Assembly (NCBI RefSeq): GCF_000298215.1
Contig: NZ_BAHD01000003.1
Coordinates: 1-64,000 of the forward strand
DNA from: Kineosphaera limosa NBRC 100340
GTDB taxonomy: Bacteria > Actinomycetota > Actinomycetes > Actinomycetales > Dermatophilaceae
Length of the DNA: 64,000 nt
Direction of reading: 5' to 3'
Below the pieces are notes generated by a model. It was not told the origin of the DNA, did no database searches, and saw nothing but the letters and a program-made list of their open reading frames with translations. The position numbers and the translations under genes are program-made. This document shows, piece after piece, positions 1-7,889 of this stretch. Numbering within the stretch: the stretch's first letter is position 1; every line of letters starts with the position of its first letter.

Positions 1-1
1 C

Positions 2-2839
2 GACGACGCGCGCGTCAGCGAGCAGCTGGCCCAGCGGGCGGCCGATCGGGTCGCCGACCGGCGCGACGCCGTCGACCGCCGCCAGGCCACCGAGCGCTCC
101 GCGCAACACCTCGCCCGGGACGTGCAGGCCCAGCGCCTCGAGATCGCCGACCGCGAGAGCGCGAACCTCGCGGCCCAGCAGGTGCAGGCGCGGCAGATCG
201 CCAGCGATCAGGCGGATGCCGTGGCCGCCGCCATGGCGCAGGCCTTGGCGCGCATCGGCGCCGCCGACCCGACCGTGGGATCTGCAGCGGCCGCGGCAGC
301 GGGCGCGGGGACCGTCGGAGCAGGAGCGGAGCACGGTGCGGCGGGGGTGCCGTCGGGTGCGCTGCGCTGGCCCGACGGGCAGGCGGTCTCAGGCATCTCC
401 GGTGTGCTGGCCGGGCAACTTGCGGCCGCGCATCAGATCGTGCCGGAGGCCATCGACGGGCTCGCCGCCGTGCAGCAGCAATTCGTCGAGGCGGTGCGAG
501 GGCTCGCGCTGCCGGGCGGCCCGCTCGCCGGGCAAGACCTCGCGTCCCTGCTGCACCCGTTGGCCAACTCACCCATGTCAACCTCGCTGGCCACCTTGCT
601 CAGCGGTGACGCGCTCGCGGGTGGTGCGTCGGCGGCAGCCTCCGATCGTCAATTCACCGGCTCAGCCGGCTCGGCTGCCGCGTCGTCTCCCGGAGCAGCC
701 GGGTCCCCGCGTACTGCCGCGCCAGTGCCTGCGGCCGGCGGCGGGCCCATCCACCGGCCAGGAACACCCGTTCCCAGCCCGGGCAGCACCCCCGACATCC
801 CCATCCCGGGCACTCCGGGCACTTCGGGCGTCGGTCCGGTCGACCCCGAGGAGCTGGCCGCCGCCGCGATCGAGGAGGCGCTCGCCACGTTGGCGCAGCT
901 GCCGGCCGCGCTCACCGGGCTCCGCGACGCAGCGGGCGACCAGGCGCAGGGTAGTCAGCGGCGCCTCGACGTGCTCTCGGTCGTCGACGCCGTGCTGGCC
1001 GGAGCGCCCGCCGCGAGCACCGGCGGCATCCTCTCGGCGTCGCTCGGTGCCACGTCGGCCGCGGACAACTCGTGGCGCCTCTCCCAGTCCGGGCAGCGGC
1101 TCGTCTCGAGCCTGCAGGCGGTCAACGCGTTGACCGCCTCGATGGGCGCCGTCGCCGGCCTGGCGGTCGCGGTGGGCCCGACCCCGCCGACCGTCAGCAT
1201 CAGCGGTGTCGGCCCGCTCGTCGCGACGCCCGCCAACACTGCGACCCCGAGCCTCGGCGCGGCGGCCTTCGCCGCTGTCTCCGGCAGTGGCGCCACCCCG
1301 AACGGCACGTCTCGAGGTAACACCAACGGCGCGGCAGCGAGCGGCGCGGCCACGGGGCCGATCCCGGGAGTGATCCCCACGCCGGTCGTGGGCGCCCTCG
1401 GCGGCGCCGCCACCTCCACAGCCCCGGAGGGGGCGCTGGGGGCGTGGCGCCCCGGCGCCGGTGTGCAGGTGCAGTTGTTCAGCGCACCGCCGGAGCTCAC
1501 CCTCGACGGTCTGATCGGCGCCGCTGCGGGCGCCGGCCTCGACGAGGGCATCGCACCCGATTCGGGGAGCCGGACCGCGCCGCCCGGCGCGAGCCCCGTG
1601 CCCGGTTGGGCGGGCCCGAGCCTGCCCTACGAGGCGCAGGTCATGGTGCGCTCGATCGCGGCCCCGGCGGCGATCGCGACGGCGACGCTGCCCGTCGGCG
1701 CGGTGCTCAACGCAGGCCGCGGCTTCTCGTTCGCGCTGGTCACCGGCGCGGGCACCGAGCAGGCGCAGGCCACCTCCATCGGGGTCGGCCAGGGGTCCCG
1801 ACTCACCGACGTCGCGGCGGCCATCAACGCCTCCGGTGCGGCGGCGCACGCCTCGGTGGGAGCGGTCACCAGCCCGACCGGCCCGGCGCAGCGGCTCGTG
1901 CTGACCGCCGCGGATAGCGGCGCCGCGTCCCGGCTGGCACTCGTCGACGGCTTCGGCTCGACGCGGCCCTCGGCGCTCGGCGCGACGGTGGTGCTCGACC
2001 CGGGCGCCGACAGCGTGCTCGATGTCGCCTGGGCCGACGGTGCCGCCGTGCGGGTCACCGGCCCCACGACCTCCCTGCCCGGTGCCCTGCCCGGAGTCGA
2101 CCTGGCCTTGCGCGCCGGCGCCACCGTCGACGCACCCCAGCAGTTGGCCGTCGGTGTCGACGCGGACGCGGCCTGGCAGCGGGTGCAGACCCTGGCCGGG
2201 GGAGCCGCGGCGGTGCTCGACGGGCTGGCCGGCGGCTCGGCGATCGACGCGGCGGCCGGAAAAGCGCTCGCCGCCGATCCGGCGATCACCGACCTCACGA
2301 GCCGAATCCGCGACGCCCTCGGCCTGAGCGCCCCCGCAGCGGGTTCCTCGGGTTGGTCGGCCGGCGCCGCGGCGAGCAGCCTGGCCGGAGCGCTCGGCGG
2401 GCTGGCCGGAGCCCTGGGCGTCGGCGGCCCGACGACCCTGACATCCGGCGACGGCACGGCGCTGGCCACCGGGGCCGGCGGCGCGCTGACCCCGGTGCCG
2501 GGGGTGGCGCTGGACCACGACCAGCGCATCAGCTTGGACCGCGAGGCGTTCACCCGCGCCTACACCGCCGACCCCACCTCGGTGGAGTCGCGGGTGCAGT
2601 CCGCGGCGCGCGAACTCCTCTCGGTGGCGCGCGAGACGACGGATCCGCGCCAAGGCATGCTGCCGGTGCGGATCATGGGCGAGCAGGCGTACGTCAACGA
2701 GTACACGGTCGGCTCCGCCGGCATCGACGAGCGGATGCAGTACCGCCAGGGCGCCCTCTCCGAGCGGGCGGAGGCGATGCAGAGCCTGCTCGCCCGCCTC
2801 GGCCAAGAGCAGCAGTGGCTCGGTGAACAGCTGGCCTGA
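2..2839 (+). CDS. FliD-type flagellar filament cap / hook-associated protein, 5' truncated by window edge
   Basis: The frame is open from base 2, so the true start lies outside the window; 945 residues are visible. The N-terminal ~75 residues are a charged, Gln/Arg-rich likely coiled coil. Then come ~450 residues rich in Ala, Gly and Pro. From about residue 540 the protein looks like FliD: a beta-rich N-terminal-domain start, a flagellin IN-type motif (SIGVGQGSRLTDVAAAINAS, about 590-610), a stretch resembling the FliD C-terminal domain, SLDREAFTRAYTADP near 845, and a helical end finishing QQWLGEQLA. Ordinary FliD proteins are about 450-650 residues, so this one is oversized. FliD caps the growing flagellar filament outside the cell. 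No other flagellar gene lies to the right; a flagellar cluster may lie to the left. The family call rests on pattern recognition only. GTG at 122 is an internal in-frame codon, not a convincing start. Confidence 0.6.
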   Translation, partial: DDARVSEQLAQRAADRVADRRDAVDRRQATERSAQHLARDVQAQRLEIADRESANLAAQQVQARQIASDQADAVAAAMAQALARIGAADPTVGSAAAAAAGAGTVGAGAEHGAAGVPSGALRWPDGQAVSGISGVLAGQLAAAHQIVPEAIDGLAAVQQQFVEAVRGLALPGGPLAGQDLASLLHPLANSPMSTSLATLLSGDALAGGASAAASDRQFTGSAGSAAASSPGAAGSPRTAAPVPAAGGGPIHRPGTPVPSPGSTPDIPIPGTPGTSGVGPVDPEELAAAAIEEALATLAQLPAALTGLRDAAGDQAQGSQRRLDVLSVVDAVLAGAPAASTGGILSASLGATSAADNSWRLSQSGQRLVSSLQAVNALTASMGAVAGLAVAVGPTPPTVSISGVGPLVATPANTATPSLGAAAFAAVSGSGATPNGTSRGNTNGAAASGAATGPIPGVIPTPVVGALGGAATSTAPEGALGAWRPGAGVQVQLFSAPPELTLDGLIGAAAGAGLDEGIAPDSGSRTAPPGASPVPGWAGPSLPYEAQVMVRSIAAPAAIATATLPVGAVLNAGRGFSFALVTGAGTEQAQATSIGVGQGSRLTDVAAAINASGAAAHASVGAVTSPTGPAQRLVLTAADSGAASRLALVDGFGSTRPSALGATVVLDPGADSVLDVAWADGAAVRVTGPTTSLPGALPGVDLALRAGATVDAPQQLAVGVDADAAWQRVQTLAGGAAAVLDGLAGGSAIDAAAGKALAADPAITDLTSRIRDALGLSAPAAGSSGWSAGAAASSLAGALGGLAGALGVGGPTTLTSGDGTALATGAGGALTPVPGVALDHDQRISLDREAFTRAYTADPTSVESRVQSAARELLSVARETTDPRQGMLPVRIMGEQAYVNEYTVGSAGIDERMQYRQGALSERAEAMQSLLARLGQEQQWLGEQLA

Positions 2840-2862
2840 CCTGCGAGAATCCCCCTCAACCT

Positions 2863-3126
2863 CTACGCGAGGCTGAGGAAGAGTTTCTCCATCGTCTCGA
2901 CGTCGAGGGCGTCCTCGCAGTCGTCGGCGGCCAGGCACTGCTTCATGCCGATGGAGATGAGGGCGAAGCCTGCGCGATCGAGGGCCTTGTTGACCGCGGC
3001 CAACTGGGTCACGACGTCCTTGCAGTCGCGCCCGTCCTCGATCATCTTGACGATTCCGCCCAGCTGGCCCTGTGCCCGCTTCAGCCGCCGCGTCACCACG
3101 GTCATCTGCTCCGGATCGAGCTGCAT
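2863..3126 (-). CDS. CsoR/CstR-family (DUF156) repressor, CstR-like persulfide sensor
   Basis: This 87-residue all-helical repressor has the family core QGQLGGIVKMIEDGRDCKDV. Cys35 and Cys64 are present, 29 residues apart as in CstR. The position four before the second Cys, which is the Cu(I)-binding His in CsoR, is Gly60. That pattern fits the CstR branch, where two cysteines react with persulfide or sulfite, better than copper-sensing CsoR. The start is set by GGAGG eight bases before ATG at 3126; a longer frame to 3171 has no such site and would run into the operator. A CsoR/CstR-type palindrome lies about 50 bases upstream, so self-repression is likely. No sulfurtransferase, rhodanese or copper exporter is adjacent, so the regulated partner is unknown. 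Confidence 0.85.
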   Translation of the reverse strand: MQLDPEQMTVVTRRLKRAQGQLGGIVKMIEDGRDCKDVVTQLAAVNKALDRAGFALISIGMKQCLAADDCEDALDVETMEKLFLSLA

Positions 3127-3173
3127 GTCGAGGTTCCTCCGTTGATCGCGCGAAGAGTCGAACGCACCCAACT

Positions 3174-3189
3174 ATACCGGAGGGGGTAT
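3174..3189. promoter_or_regulatory. Predicted CsoR/CstR operator
   Basis: The sequence ATACCGGAGGGGGTAT has inverted ATACC/GGTAT half-sites around a GC-rich 6-base centre. That is the known layout of CsoR and CstR operators. It lies just upstream of the repressor gene, which reads leftward, so autoregulation is the simple reading. No second copy was noticed. Confidence 0.65.
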
Positions 3190-3219
3190 CTGGTCGCGGT
3201 CTGATCGGCCGTCTCGAGG

Positions 3220-3327
3220 TCACGAGGGCGGTCCAGGGGTCGCGTTCAGCAATTGATCGAGGACGAGCGCGATCCTCGTCTCGGCGATCTCGACCTCGCA
3301 GTTGCCGTTGTCGTCGTCGCTGCGCAT
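3220..3327 (-). CDS. Small ORF, 35 residues, overlapping the previous small ORF by TGATG
   Basis: A 35-residue acidic peptide beginning MRSDDDNGNCEVEIAETR, with a Leu-rich middle and a single Cys. Its ATG shares one base with the TGA of the 47-codon ORF just upstream (TGATG), a layout typical of translational coupling. It has no separate ribosome site. No family is recognised. It may be a genuine small protein or the decayed remains of a larger gene. Confidence 0.3.
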   Translation of the reverse strand: MRSDDDNGNCEVEIAETRIALVLDQLLNATPGPPS

Positions 3328-3470
3328 CAGACGCGTCGGGTGGCTGCCGATTCGCCCGGGCTCACAATGGCCACGCCCTGCACCAACTCGACGTGTTCGT
3401 CGGCGATCTCCCTCGCGGCGTCCCAGTCATCCAGTCGCCAGGTCGCGAGCAGCGGCGTCGCCTGAGTCAC
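3327..3470 (-). CDS. Small ORF, 47 residues, strong Shine-Dalgarno
   Basis: A perfect AAGGAGG lies eight bases before a GTG at 3470. It opens a 47-residue frame beginning MTQATPLLATWRLDDWDAAR and ending ATRRV. The region upstream in the same frame (to 3512) lacks a better site. The peptide is amphipathic with several acidic residues and no transmembrane segment. It overlaps the next small ORF by one base. No family is recognised. The excellent ribosome site is the main reason to call it; length and lack of homology knowledge keep confidence low. These two ORFs fill the otherwise empty 3190-3527 gap. Confidence 0.4.
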   Translation of the reverse strand: MTQATPLLATWRLDDWDAAREIADEHVELVQGVAIVSPGESAATRRV

Positions 3471-3527
3471 GTGCTCCACCTCCTTGCGCTCCAGTATGAG
3501 CGGCGCAGGCACCGACCCGCCAGGCCG

Positions 3528-4178
3528 TCACACGGCCGGCAGCGTGCATCCGTTCGGGCCGTGGTTGCAGTAGCCGCCGGGATTCTTGCGCAGGTACTGC
3601 TGGTGGTAGTCCTCGGCGAGGTAGAACGGGCCGGCCTCGGCGAACGGGGCCAGCTCGGTGCTGATCTGCGGCAGGCCGCGGGCGTTCAGCACCCCCTGGA
3701 AGGCGTCGCGGGTGGCCTCGGCGGCCCGCTGCTGCTCCGGGGTCGTCCAGTAGATCGCCGACCGGTACTGGGTGCCGACGTCGTTGCCCTGCCGGTTGGT
3801 GGTCGTCGGGTCGTGGTTCTCCCAGAACGCCTTGAGCAGCTGCTCCGGGCTGGTCTGCGTAGGGTCGTAGACGACGCGCACGGCCTCGGTGTGCCCGGTG
3901 CGGCCCGTGCACGTCTCCTCGTACGTCGGATTCGGCGTGTACCCGCCGGCATAGCCGACGGCCGTGGAGATGACGCCGGGCAGCTGCCAGAAGATCCGCT
4001 CGGCGCCCCAGAAGCACCCCATGCCCACGTAGAGGATCTGCGCCCCGTCGGGCCACGGGCCGTCCAGCGGGGCGTCGAGCACCAGGTGGGAGGTCGCGAG
4101 ACCGCTCATCGGCGTCGCGCGCCCGGGCAGGGCGTTTTCAGGAGTGACCATCGTGGGCGTGGCAGCGAAACCGAACAT
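3528..4178 (-). CDS. msrA: Peptide methionine-S-sulfoxide reductase MsrA
   Basis: MsrA reduces the S form of methionine sulfoxide in proteins and free methionine, in the cytoplasm, using thioredoxin or a similar donor. The catalytic Cys is in GMGCFWGAE at about residue 55, and resolving cysteines lie in the C-terminal [10 protein letters not shown] (about 204 and 211). This long form with both C-terminal cysteines is common in actinobacteria. I chose ATG at 4178 (MFGFAATPT, 216 residues) because this opening matches the usual family N-terminus; the frame continues 16 codons upstream, across the hairpin. It reads in the same direction as greA, behind a strong hairpin. Confidence 0.95.
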   Translation of the reverse strand: MFGFAATPTMVTPENALPGRATPMSGLATSHLVLDAPLDGPWPDGAQILYVGMGCFWGAERIFWQLPGVISTAVGYAGGYTPNPTYEETCTGRTGHTEAVRVVYDPTQTSPEQLLKAFWENHDPTTTNRQGNDVGTQYRSAIYWTTPEQQRAAEATRDAFQGVLNARGLPQISTELAPFAEAGPFYLAEDYHQQYLRKNPGGYCNHGPNGCTLPAV

Positions 4179-4191
4179 GCCCCACTCAACG

Positions 4192-4228
4192 CGGTGTGCC
4201 CCGGCGAACTTCCCGCCGGGGCACACCG
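4192..4228 (-). terminator. Hairpin terminator after greA
   Basis: A perfect 15-base-pair GC-rich stem (4192-4206 with 4214-4228) encloses a 7-base loop. There is no U-tract, which is common in actinobacterial terminators. It lies between the greA stop and the msrA start, so it probably ends greA transcription or attenuates read-through into msrA. Confidence 0.75.
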
Positions 4229-4252
4229 ATTGCGTGAGGGTTGTGTAGGGGC

Positions 4253-4741
4253 TCAGCCCGAGTAGGGCTTAGCGGAGATGATCTTGACCGTGATCGTCTT
4301 GCCGTTCGGGGCCACGTAGGAGGCCTCGTCGCCGGCCTTCTTGCCGTTGATCGCCTCGCCCAGCGGGGACTTCTCCGAGTAGACCTCCAGGTCGTCGCCC
4401 TGGATTTCGCGGCTCCCCAGCAGGAAGTGCATCTCGTCGCCGAACATGTCGACGGTCACGACCATGCCGGGCTCGACGATGCCGTCGTCGGGCGGGGTCT
4501 CGCCGACCGTGGAGTTCTCCAGCAACTGCGTCAGCTGGCGGATGCGGGCCTCCATCTTGCCCTGCTCCTCCTTGGCCGCGTGGTAGCCGCCGTTCTCCTT
4601 GAGGTCGCCCTCCTCGCGGGCTGCCTCGATCCGCGAGGAGATATCGGTGCGCCCATCGGTCGTCAGATGGTCCAACTCCGCCTTGAGGCGGTTGTACGCC
4701 TCCACGGTCAGAAAGCTCGACGTGGTCGGGGCTTCGGACAC
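4253..4741 (-). CDS. greA: Transcription elongation factor GreA
   Basis: GreA rescues backtracked RNA polymerase by stimulating cleavage of the nascent RNA. The 162-residue protein has the N-terminal coiled coil with the family motif [20 protein letters not shown] (the acidic tip residues D and E are present) and the C-terminal FKBP-like domain ending [10 protein letters not shown]. The GTG start at 4741 is supported by AAGGAG about seven bases upstream. It precedes DUF4307-mca in the conserved actinobacterial order. A strong hairpin lies just after the stop. Confidence 0.97.
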   Translation of the reverse strand: MSEAPTTSSFLTVEAYNRLKAELDHLTTDGRTDISSRIEAAREEGDLKENGGYHAAKEEQGKMEARIRQLTQLLENSTVGETPPDDGIVEPGMVVTVDMFGDEMHFLLGSREIQGDDLEVYSEKSPLGEAINGKKAGDEASYVAPNGKTITVKIISAKPYSG

Positions 4742-4873
4742 GGGACTACTCCTTGTTCGTTTTCATCGTCCTGACGGGTACGGCACCGACAGCTTTGCTG
4801 CCTGCGTGCACGAAGGTCGGGAGCGGTCCATGACCGCGCCCGACCGATGCCTACGGGACTGGGTAAGTAATCG

Positions 4874-4879
4874 ACTATA
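4874..4879 (-). promoter_or_regulatory. Candidate greA -10 element
   Basis: On the minus strand TATAGT reads toward greA about 130 bases upstream of its start. No convincing -35 box is at standard spacing. It is the best sigma-70-like hexamer seen in the 4742-5009 gap, which otherwise shows no gene. Confidence 0.25.
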
Positions 4880-5009
4880 AGGGTCTGCGCGCACGGAAGC
4901 GATTCGATCCGCCGTTCCGCCGGATATCGCCCCGGGGCACTCCCCGGATTGAGTCGATATCCGGTCGCGGTCGCCTCGCCGGCGAATCGGCTCCCGCGCA
5001 ACCCCCGTG

Positions 5010-5083
5010 GTCACTACACGGTTACTGCACGGGGTCACTGCACGCGTACTGCACGGGGTCACTGCACGCGGTCACTGCTCGTG
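5010..5083. repeat. Short tandem repeat, six ~12-base units
   Basis: Six imperfect copies of a unit close to GTCACTGCACGGG run head to tail, in an alternating pattern that gives a ~24-base higher-order unit. The last copy overlaps the stop codon of the DUF4307 gene (5072-5074). Repeated GTCAC/GTTAC cores could be a protein-binding array or a slippage-generated microsatellite. Confidence 0.7.
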
Positions 5084-5545
5084 GCAGCTGCGGACCGTAC
5101 CGATGACGGCCAGGCTGGTCGTGCGAATCGTCGCCTCGTGCACGGTGGTGCGTTCGGTCGATGGGCCGAGAACTACCGTCATTCGACCCACCACTCCGTG
5201 GTTGGTTTCCTGAGCCAACAGCAGGCATTCGGCGGTCATTTCCGGCGGTTTGGTGACCATGTAGCGCATCTGCACCTCGGTGTCGTTCGGCACCGTGAAC
5301 GAGATGTCTTTCCACTGCGGCTTGGGCACCGTGGCCGCCAACGCGAACCACACGATGATGATCGTGGCGACTACTCCCATGACGATGCCCGCCAGCACGA
5401 ACCGGCGCCGCCCCGGCGTCAAACCCGCCCACGCCTCCCGCATCCGCGAGCCGCTGCCCGCGCGCGCCTCCTCGAGTTCGTCGGCGAAGTCGTCGGCGAC
5501 GGGGTTGGCGCGGGGATCGGCGGAGGGGTCGTACGGTGCAGCCAC
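5072..5545 (-). CDS. DUF4307-family membrane-anchored protein
   Basis: This 157-residue protein has a disordered acidic N-terminus (about 1-45), one transmembrane helix (about 49-73, rich in Val/Ile) and a C-terminal soluble domain with two cysteines, probably outside the membrane. Families of this type (DUF4307) lie next to mca in many actinobacteria and have no established function. The GTG start at 5545 gives MAAPYDPSADPR. It is divergent from mca, with about 110 bases between the two starts. The C-terminus ends inside a tandem repeat array, so its final residues may vary between strains. Confidence 0.85.
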   Translation of the reverse strand: MAAPYDPSADPRANPVADDFADELEEARAGSGSRMREAWAGLTPGRRRFVLAGIVMGVVATIIIVWFALAATVPKPQWKDISFTVPNDTEVQMRYMVTKPPEMTAECLLLAQETNHGVVGRMTVVLGPSTERTTVHEATIRTTSLAVIGTVRSCHEQ

Positions 5546-5658
5546 CCGGCCAGCCTACGCCCGGGCCGACGCGTGCCGCGCCGGTGCGACAATGGAGCGC
5601 CGGCGGTGCCCGAGGTTCGCCTACCGGCCCGTCGATCAGACCCCGCGAAGGAGACCGA

Positions 5659-6600
5659 GTGAGCCGGCCCCTGCGATTGCTCGCAGTGCACGCCCATCCC
5701 GACGACGAGTCGAGCAAGGGCGCCGCCTCGATGGCGTTCTATGTCGCCCGCGGCGAGCGCGTGCGGGTGGTCTCGTGCACCGGAGGCGAGCGCGGCGACG
5801 TGCTCAACCCCCGCCTCGTCGACGACCCCGACGTGCTGCGCGACCTGCCGGCCTTCCGCCGTCGGGAGATGGCCCGAGCCCAAGAGATCCTCGGCATCGA
5901 GCACACCTGGCTGGGTTTCGTCGACTCCGGTCTGCCCGAGGGCGATCCGCTACCGCCGCTGCCCGACGGCTGCTTCGCCCTCGAGCCGCTGGACGTCACG
6001 ACCGAGGCGCTCGTGCGGGTGATCCGTGAGTTCCGGCCGCACGTCGTGACGACCTACGACGAGAACGGCGGCTATCCGCATCCGGACCACATCATGTGTC
6101 ACGTCGTCTCGCTGGCGGCGTTCCGCGCCGCCGGCGACCCCGAGGCGTTTCCGCACGCCGGGGAGCCCTGGCAGCCCCTCAAGCTCTACTACAACCAGAC
6201 CCTTTCGGCGGCCCGGGTGCGAGCCTTTCACGAAGAGCTCACCGACCGCGGCCTGGAGTCGCCGTTCGCCTCGTGGATGGAGCGGTGGAAGGATCGGGTC
6301 GACCGCACGACGACGACGCGGGTGCCGGCGGGGGAGTACTTCGAGACCCGTAACCGAGCGCTGCTGGCGCACGCCACGCAGATCGACCCCGACGGGGCCT
6401 GGTTCGGCATCCCGCTGGAGGTCGAGCGCGACGTGTGGCCGACCGAGGACTTCGAGGCGGCGTGCTCGTACGTGCCGATCGTCGAGGGAGAAAACGACCT
6501 GTTCGGTGGGCTCGGCGACGGGCAGCAGGCCGACGCCCTGGCCGCCCGCGCACTTGCCGGCGAGCTCGACATCGTCTATGACGAGATCAAGGAGGCGTGA
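5659..6600 (+). CDS. mca: Mycothiol S-conjugate amidase Mca
   Basis: Mca hydrolyses mycothiol S-conjugates of electrophiles and antibiotics, giving an N-acetylcysteine conjugate for export and GlcN-inositol for recycling. The 313-residue protein starts at a GTG preceded by AAGGAG and opens with the zinc/catalytic motif HAHPDDESS (H13, D15, D16). The third zinc ligand lies in GGYPHPDH (H141-H144). Its length and the Mca-like C-terminal half separate it from the deacetylase MshB, which shares the fold. Divergent from DUF4307; a small membrane-protein gene follows after one base. Its presence shows that mycothiol is the organism's main low-molecular-weight thiol. Confidence 0.95.
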   Translation: MSRPLRLLAVHAHPDDESSKGAASMAFYVARGERVRVVSCTGGERGDVLNPRLVDDPDVLRDLPAFRRREMARAQEILGIEHTWLGFVDSGLPEGDPLPPLPDGCFALEPLDVTTEALVRVIREFRPHVVTTYDENGGYPHPDHIMCHVVSLAAFRAAGDPEAFPHAGEPWQPLKLYYNQTLSAARVRAFHEELTDRGLESPFASWMERWKDRVDRTTTTRVPAGEYFETRNRALLAHATQIDPDGAWFGIPLEVERDVWPTEDFEAACSYVPIVEGENDLFGGLGDGQQADALAARALAGELDIVYDEIKEA

Positions 6601-6601
6601 C

Positions 6602-6883
6602 ATGGGTGGTGGCATCGATCAGAGCATCGGCCCCGGGCTGGGTGGCTTTATCGCGTTCTTCCTGCTCGCCTGCGCCTTGTGGCTACTGATGCGCAATATG
6701 GGCAAGCACCTGCGCAATGTGGCCTATCTCGCCGAGCGCGAGGAGGCCGCGCAGCAGCCCGACAAGCAGGGGCGCGCCGACGCACCGGCCAGTCGGGAGG
6801 ATGCGGCGGGGGAGCAGGTGCAGACCCGCCCCCGCAGCCTGTCGTCGGGGTACCCGCGGGACCAGGAAGGCACCGACCGCTAG
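6602..6883 (+). CDS. Small single-pass membrane protein downstream of mca
   Basis: This 93-residue protein begins MGGGIDQSIGPGLGGF, has one transmembrane helix at about residues 14-31, and a hydrophilic, disordered cytoplasmic tail rich in Glu, Gln and Arg. The start is one base after the mca stop, so the two are probably co-translated. Small proteins of this form follow mca in mycobacteria and relatives; function unknown. Confidence 0.8.
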   Translation: MGGGIDQSIGPGLGGFIAFFLLACALWLLMRNMGKHLRNVAYLAEREEAAQQPDKQGRADAPASREDAAGEQVQTRPRSLSSGYPRDQEGTDR

Positions 6884-6917
6884 GCGCGGTGCTGGTAGGT
6901 GCGGTGCTGGGCGCGGA

Positions 6918-7703
6918 CTAAGGGCGCAGCGCCAGGATCGCGGCGGCGACGAAGTGCGCGGCGAAGGCCGCGATCGTCAGCGAGTGAAAGATCTCGTGAA
7001 AGCCGAACCAGCGCGGCCACGGATCGGGGCGGCGCAGAGCGTAGACGACACCGCCGAGGGTGTAGAGCACCCCGCCGAGGATGATGAGCGCGAGCACCAG
7101 CGCCCCGCCGGCGGCGTAGAACGGCTCGATATAGAAGACCGCGACCCAACCCAGCGCGATGTAGATGGGCGTCGAGAGCCACCGCGGCGCGCTGACCCAG
7201 AAGACCTTGAAGAGCACCCCGCCGAGGGCGGCGATCCACATGATCGCCAGCAGCGTGCGGGCCTGCCCGGGTGGCAGCAGCGTCAGGGCGAACGCGCTAT
7301 AGGTGCCGGCGATGATCAAGAAGATGTTCGCGTGATCGAGTCGCTTCAGCAGCTTGTGGGCGCCTGGCCGCCACCGGCCGCGGTGATACAGCGCCGACGT
7401 GCCGAACAGCAGGCAGGCGGTCGCCACGAAGATGGCCATGCCGATCCGCCCCCGCTGCGTGGGCGTTGCCGCCACCAGCGCGAGTCCGCTCAGGAGCACG
7501 AGCGGGAAGGTGCCCGCGTGCAACCAGCCGCGCAGGTGCGGCTTGACCGCATCGACGATGTGCCCCGCGTTGTCGAGCGCGTCGCCGAATCGTCCGTCGC
7601 GCAGGTCCTCGACCGTCGCTTCGGCATGCGATCGCATCCCCTCCGCAGGTGCTGCGGTGGGGTTCGGCTCGGAGCGCCGGGTGGGGCGCGAGATCAACGA
7701 CAT
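6918..7703 (-). CDS. Hemolysin III / PAQR-family integral membrane protein
   Basis: The 261-residue protein has a ~55-residue cytoplasmic N-terminus followed by seven hydrophobic helices. Family marks are the HAGTFPLVLL stretch in the first helix, SALYHRGRW, LDHANIFLIIAGTYS, and a late GFHEIFHSLTIAAFAAHF helix; the His residues form the predicted metal site of PAQR/HlyIII proteins. True activity is unsettled in bacteria; roles in membrane lipid homeostasis or hydrolase activity are proposed. ATG 7703 (MSLISRPTRR) is chosen; a later ATG at MRSHAEAT is possible. Two adjacent palindromes sit 16-39 bases upstream, between this gene and uppS. It reads toward the small mca-linked gene. Confidence 0.9.
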   Translation of the reverse strand: MSLISRPTRRSEPNPTAAPAEGMRSHAEATVEDLRDGRFGDALDNAGHIVDAVKPHLRGWLHAGTFPLVLLSGLALVAATPTQRGRIGMAIFVATACLLFGTSALYHRGRWRPGAHKLLKRLDHANIFLIIAGTYSAFALTLLPPGQARTLLAIMWIAALGGVLFKVFWVSAPRWLSTPIYIALGWVAVFYIEPFYAAGGALVLALIILGGVLYTLGGVVYALRRPDPWPRWFGFHEIFHSLTIAAFAAHFVAAAILALRP

Positions 7704-7718
7704 ATCCCTACCGTAACT

Positions 7719-7742
7719 TACGCAAGCGTAGGTTACGTAACC
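7719..7742. promoter_or_regulatory. Adjacent palindromes, probable operator
   Basis: TACGCAAGCGTA (arms TACGC/GCGTA) is followed immediately by the perfect palindrome GGTTACGTAACC. TTACG recurs again a few bases on. The pair lies 16-39 bases upstream of the hemolysin III start and about 150 bases before uppS. The size and symmetry suit a TetR- or MarR-type dimer; the regulator is not identifiable here. Confidence 0.45.
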
Positions 7743-7889
7743 GGAGGTTACGCGTCGGCGAACACTGGGCGACCGCAGTTGGCTGGCACACACCGCGGTT
7801 CGGAGCCGATCACGCGCTCGCACCGGCGGTAATCTCACAGAGCACGTCGAAGGGCATCTGGCGTGCAGCTGTGTCCCCCAGGAGGACCT

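Noticed and set aside
662-3223. Very long minus-strand open frame opposite the FliD-like gene
   Set aside because: Arg/Gly-rich translation with no domain logic; it also crosses the csoR-like gene in another frame. It is a high-GC shadow.
5010-5083. CRISPR array
   Set aside because: Units are too short and contiguous, without spacers.
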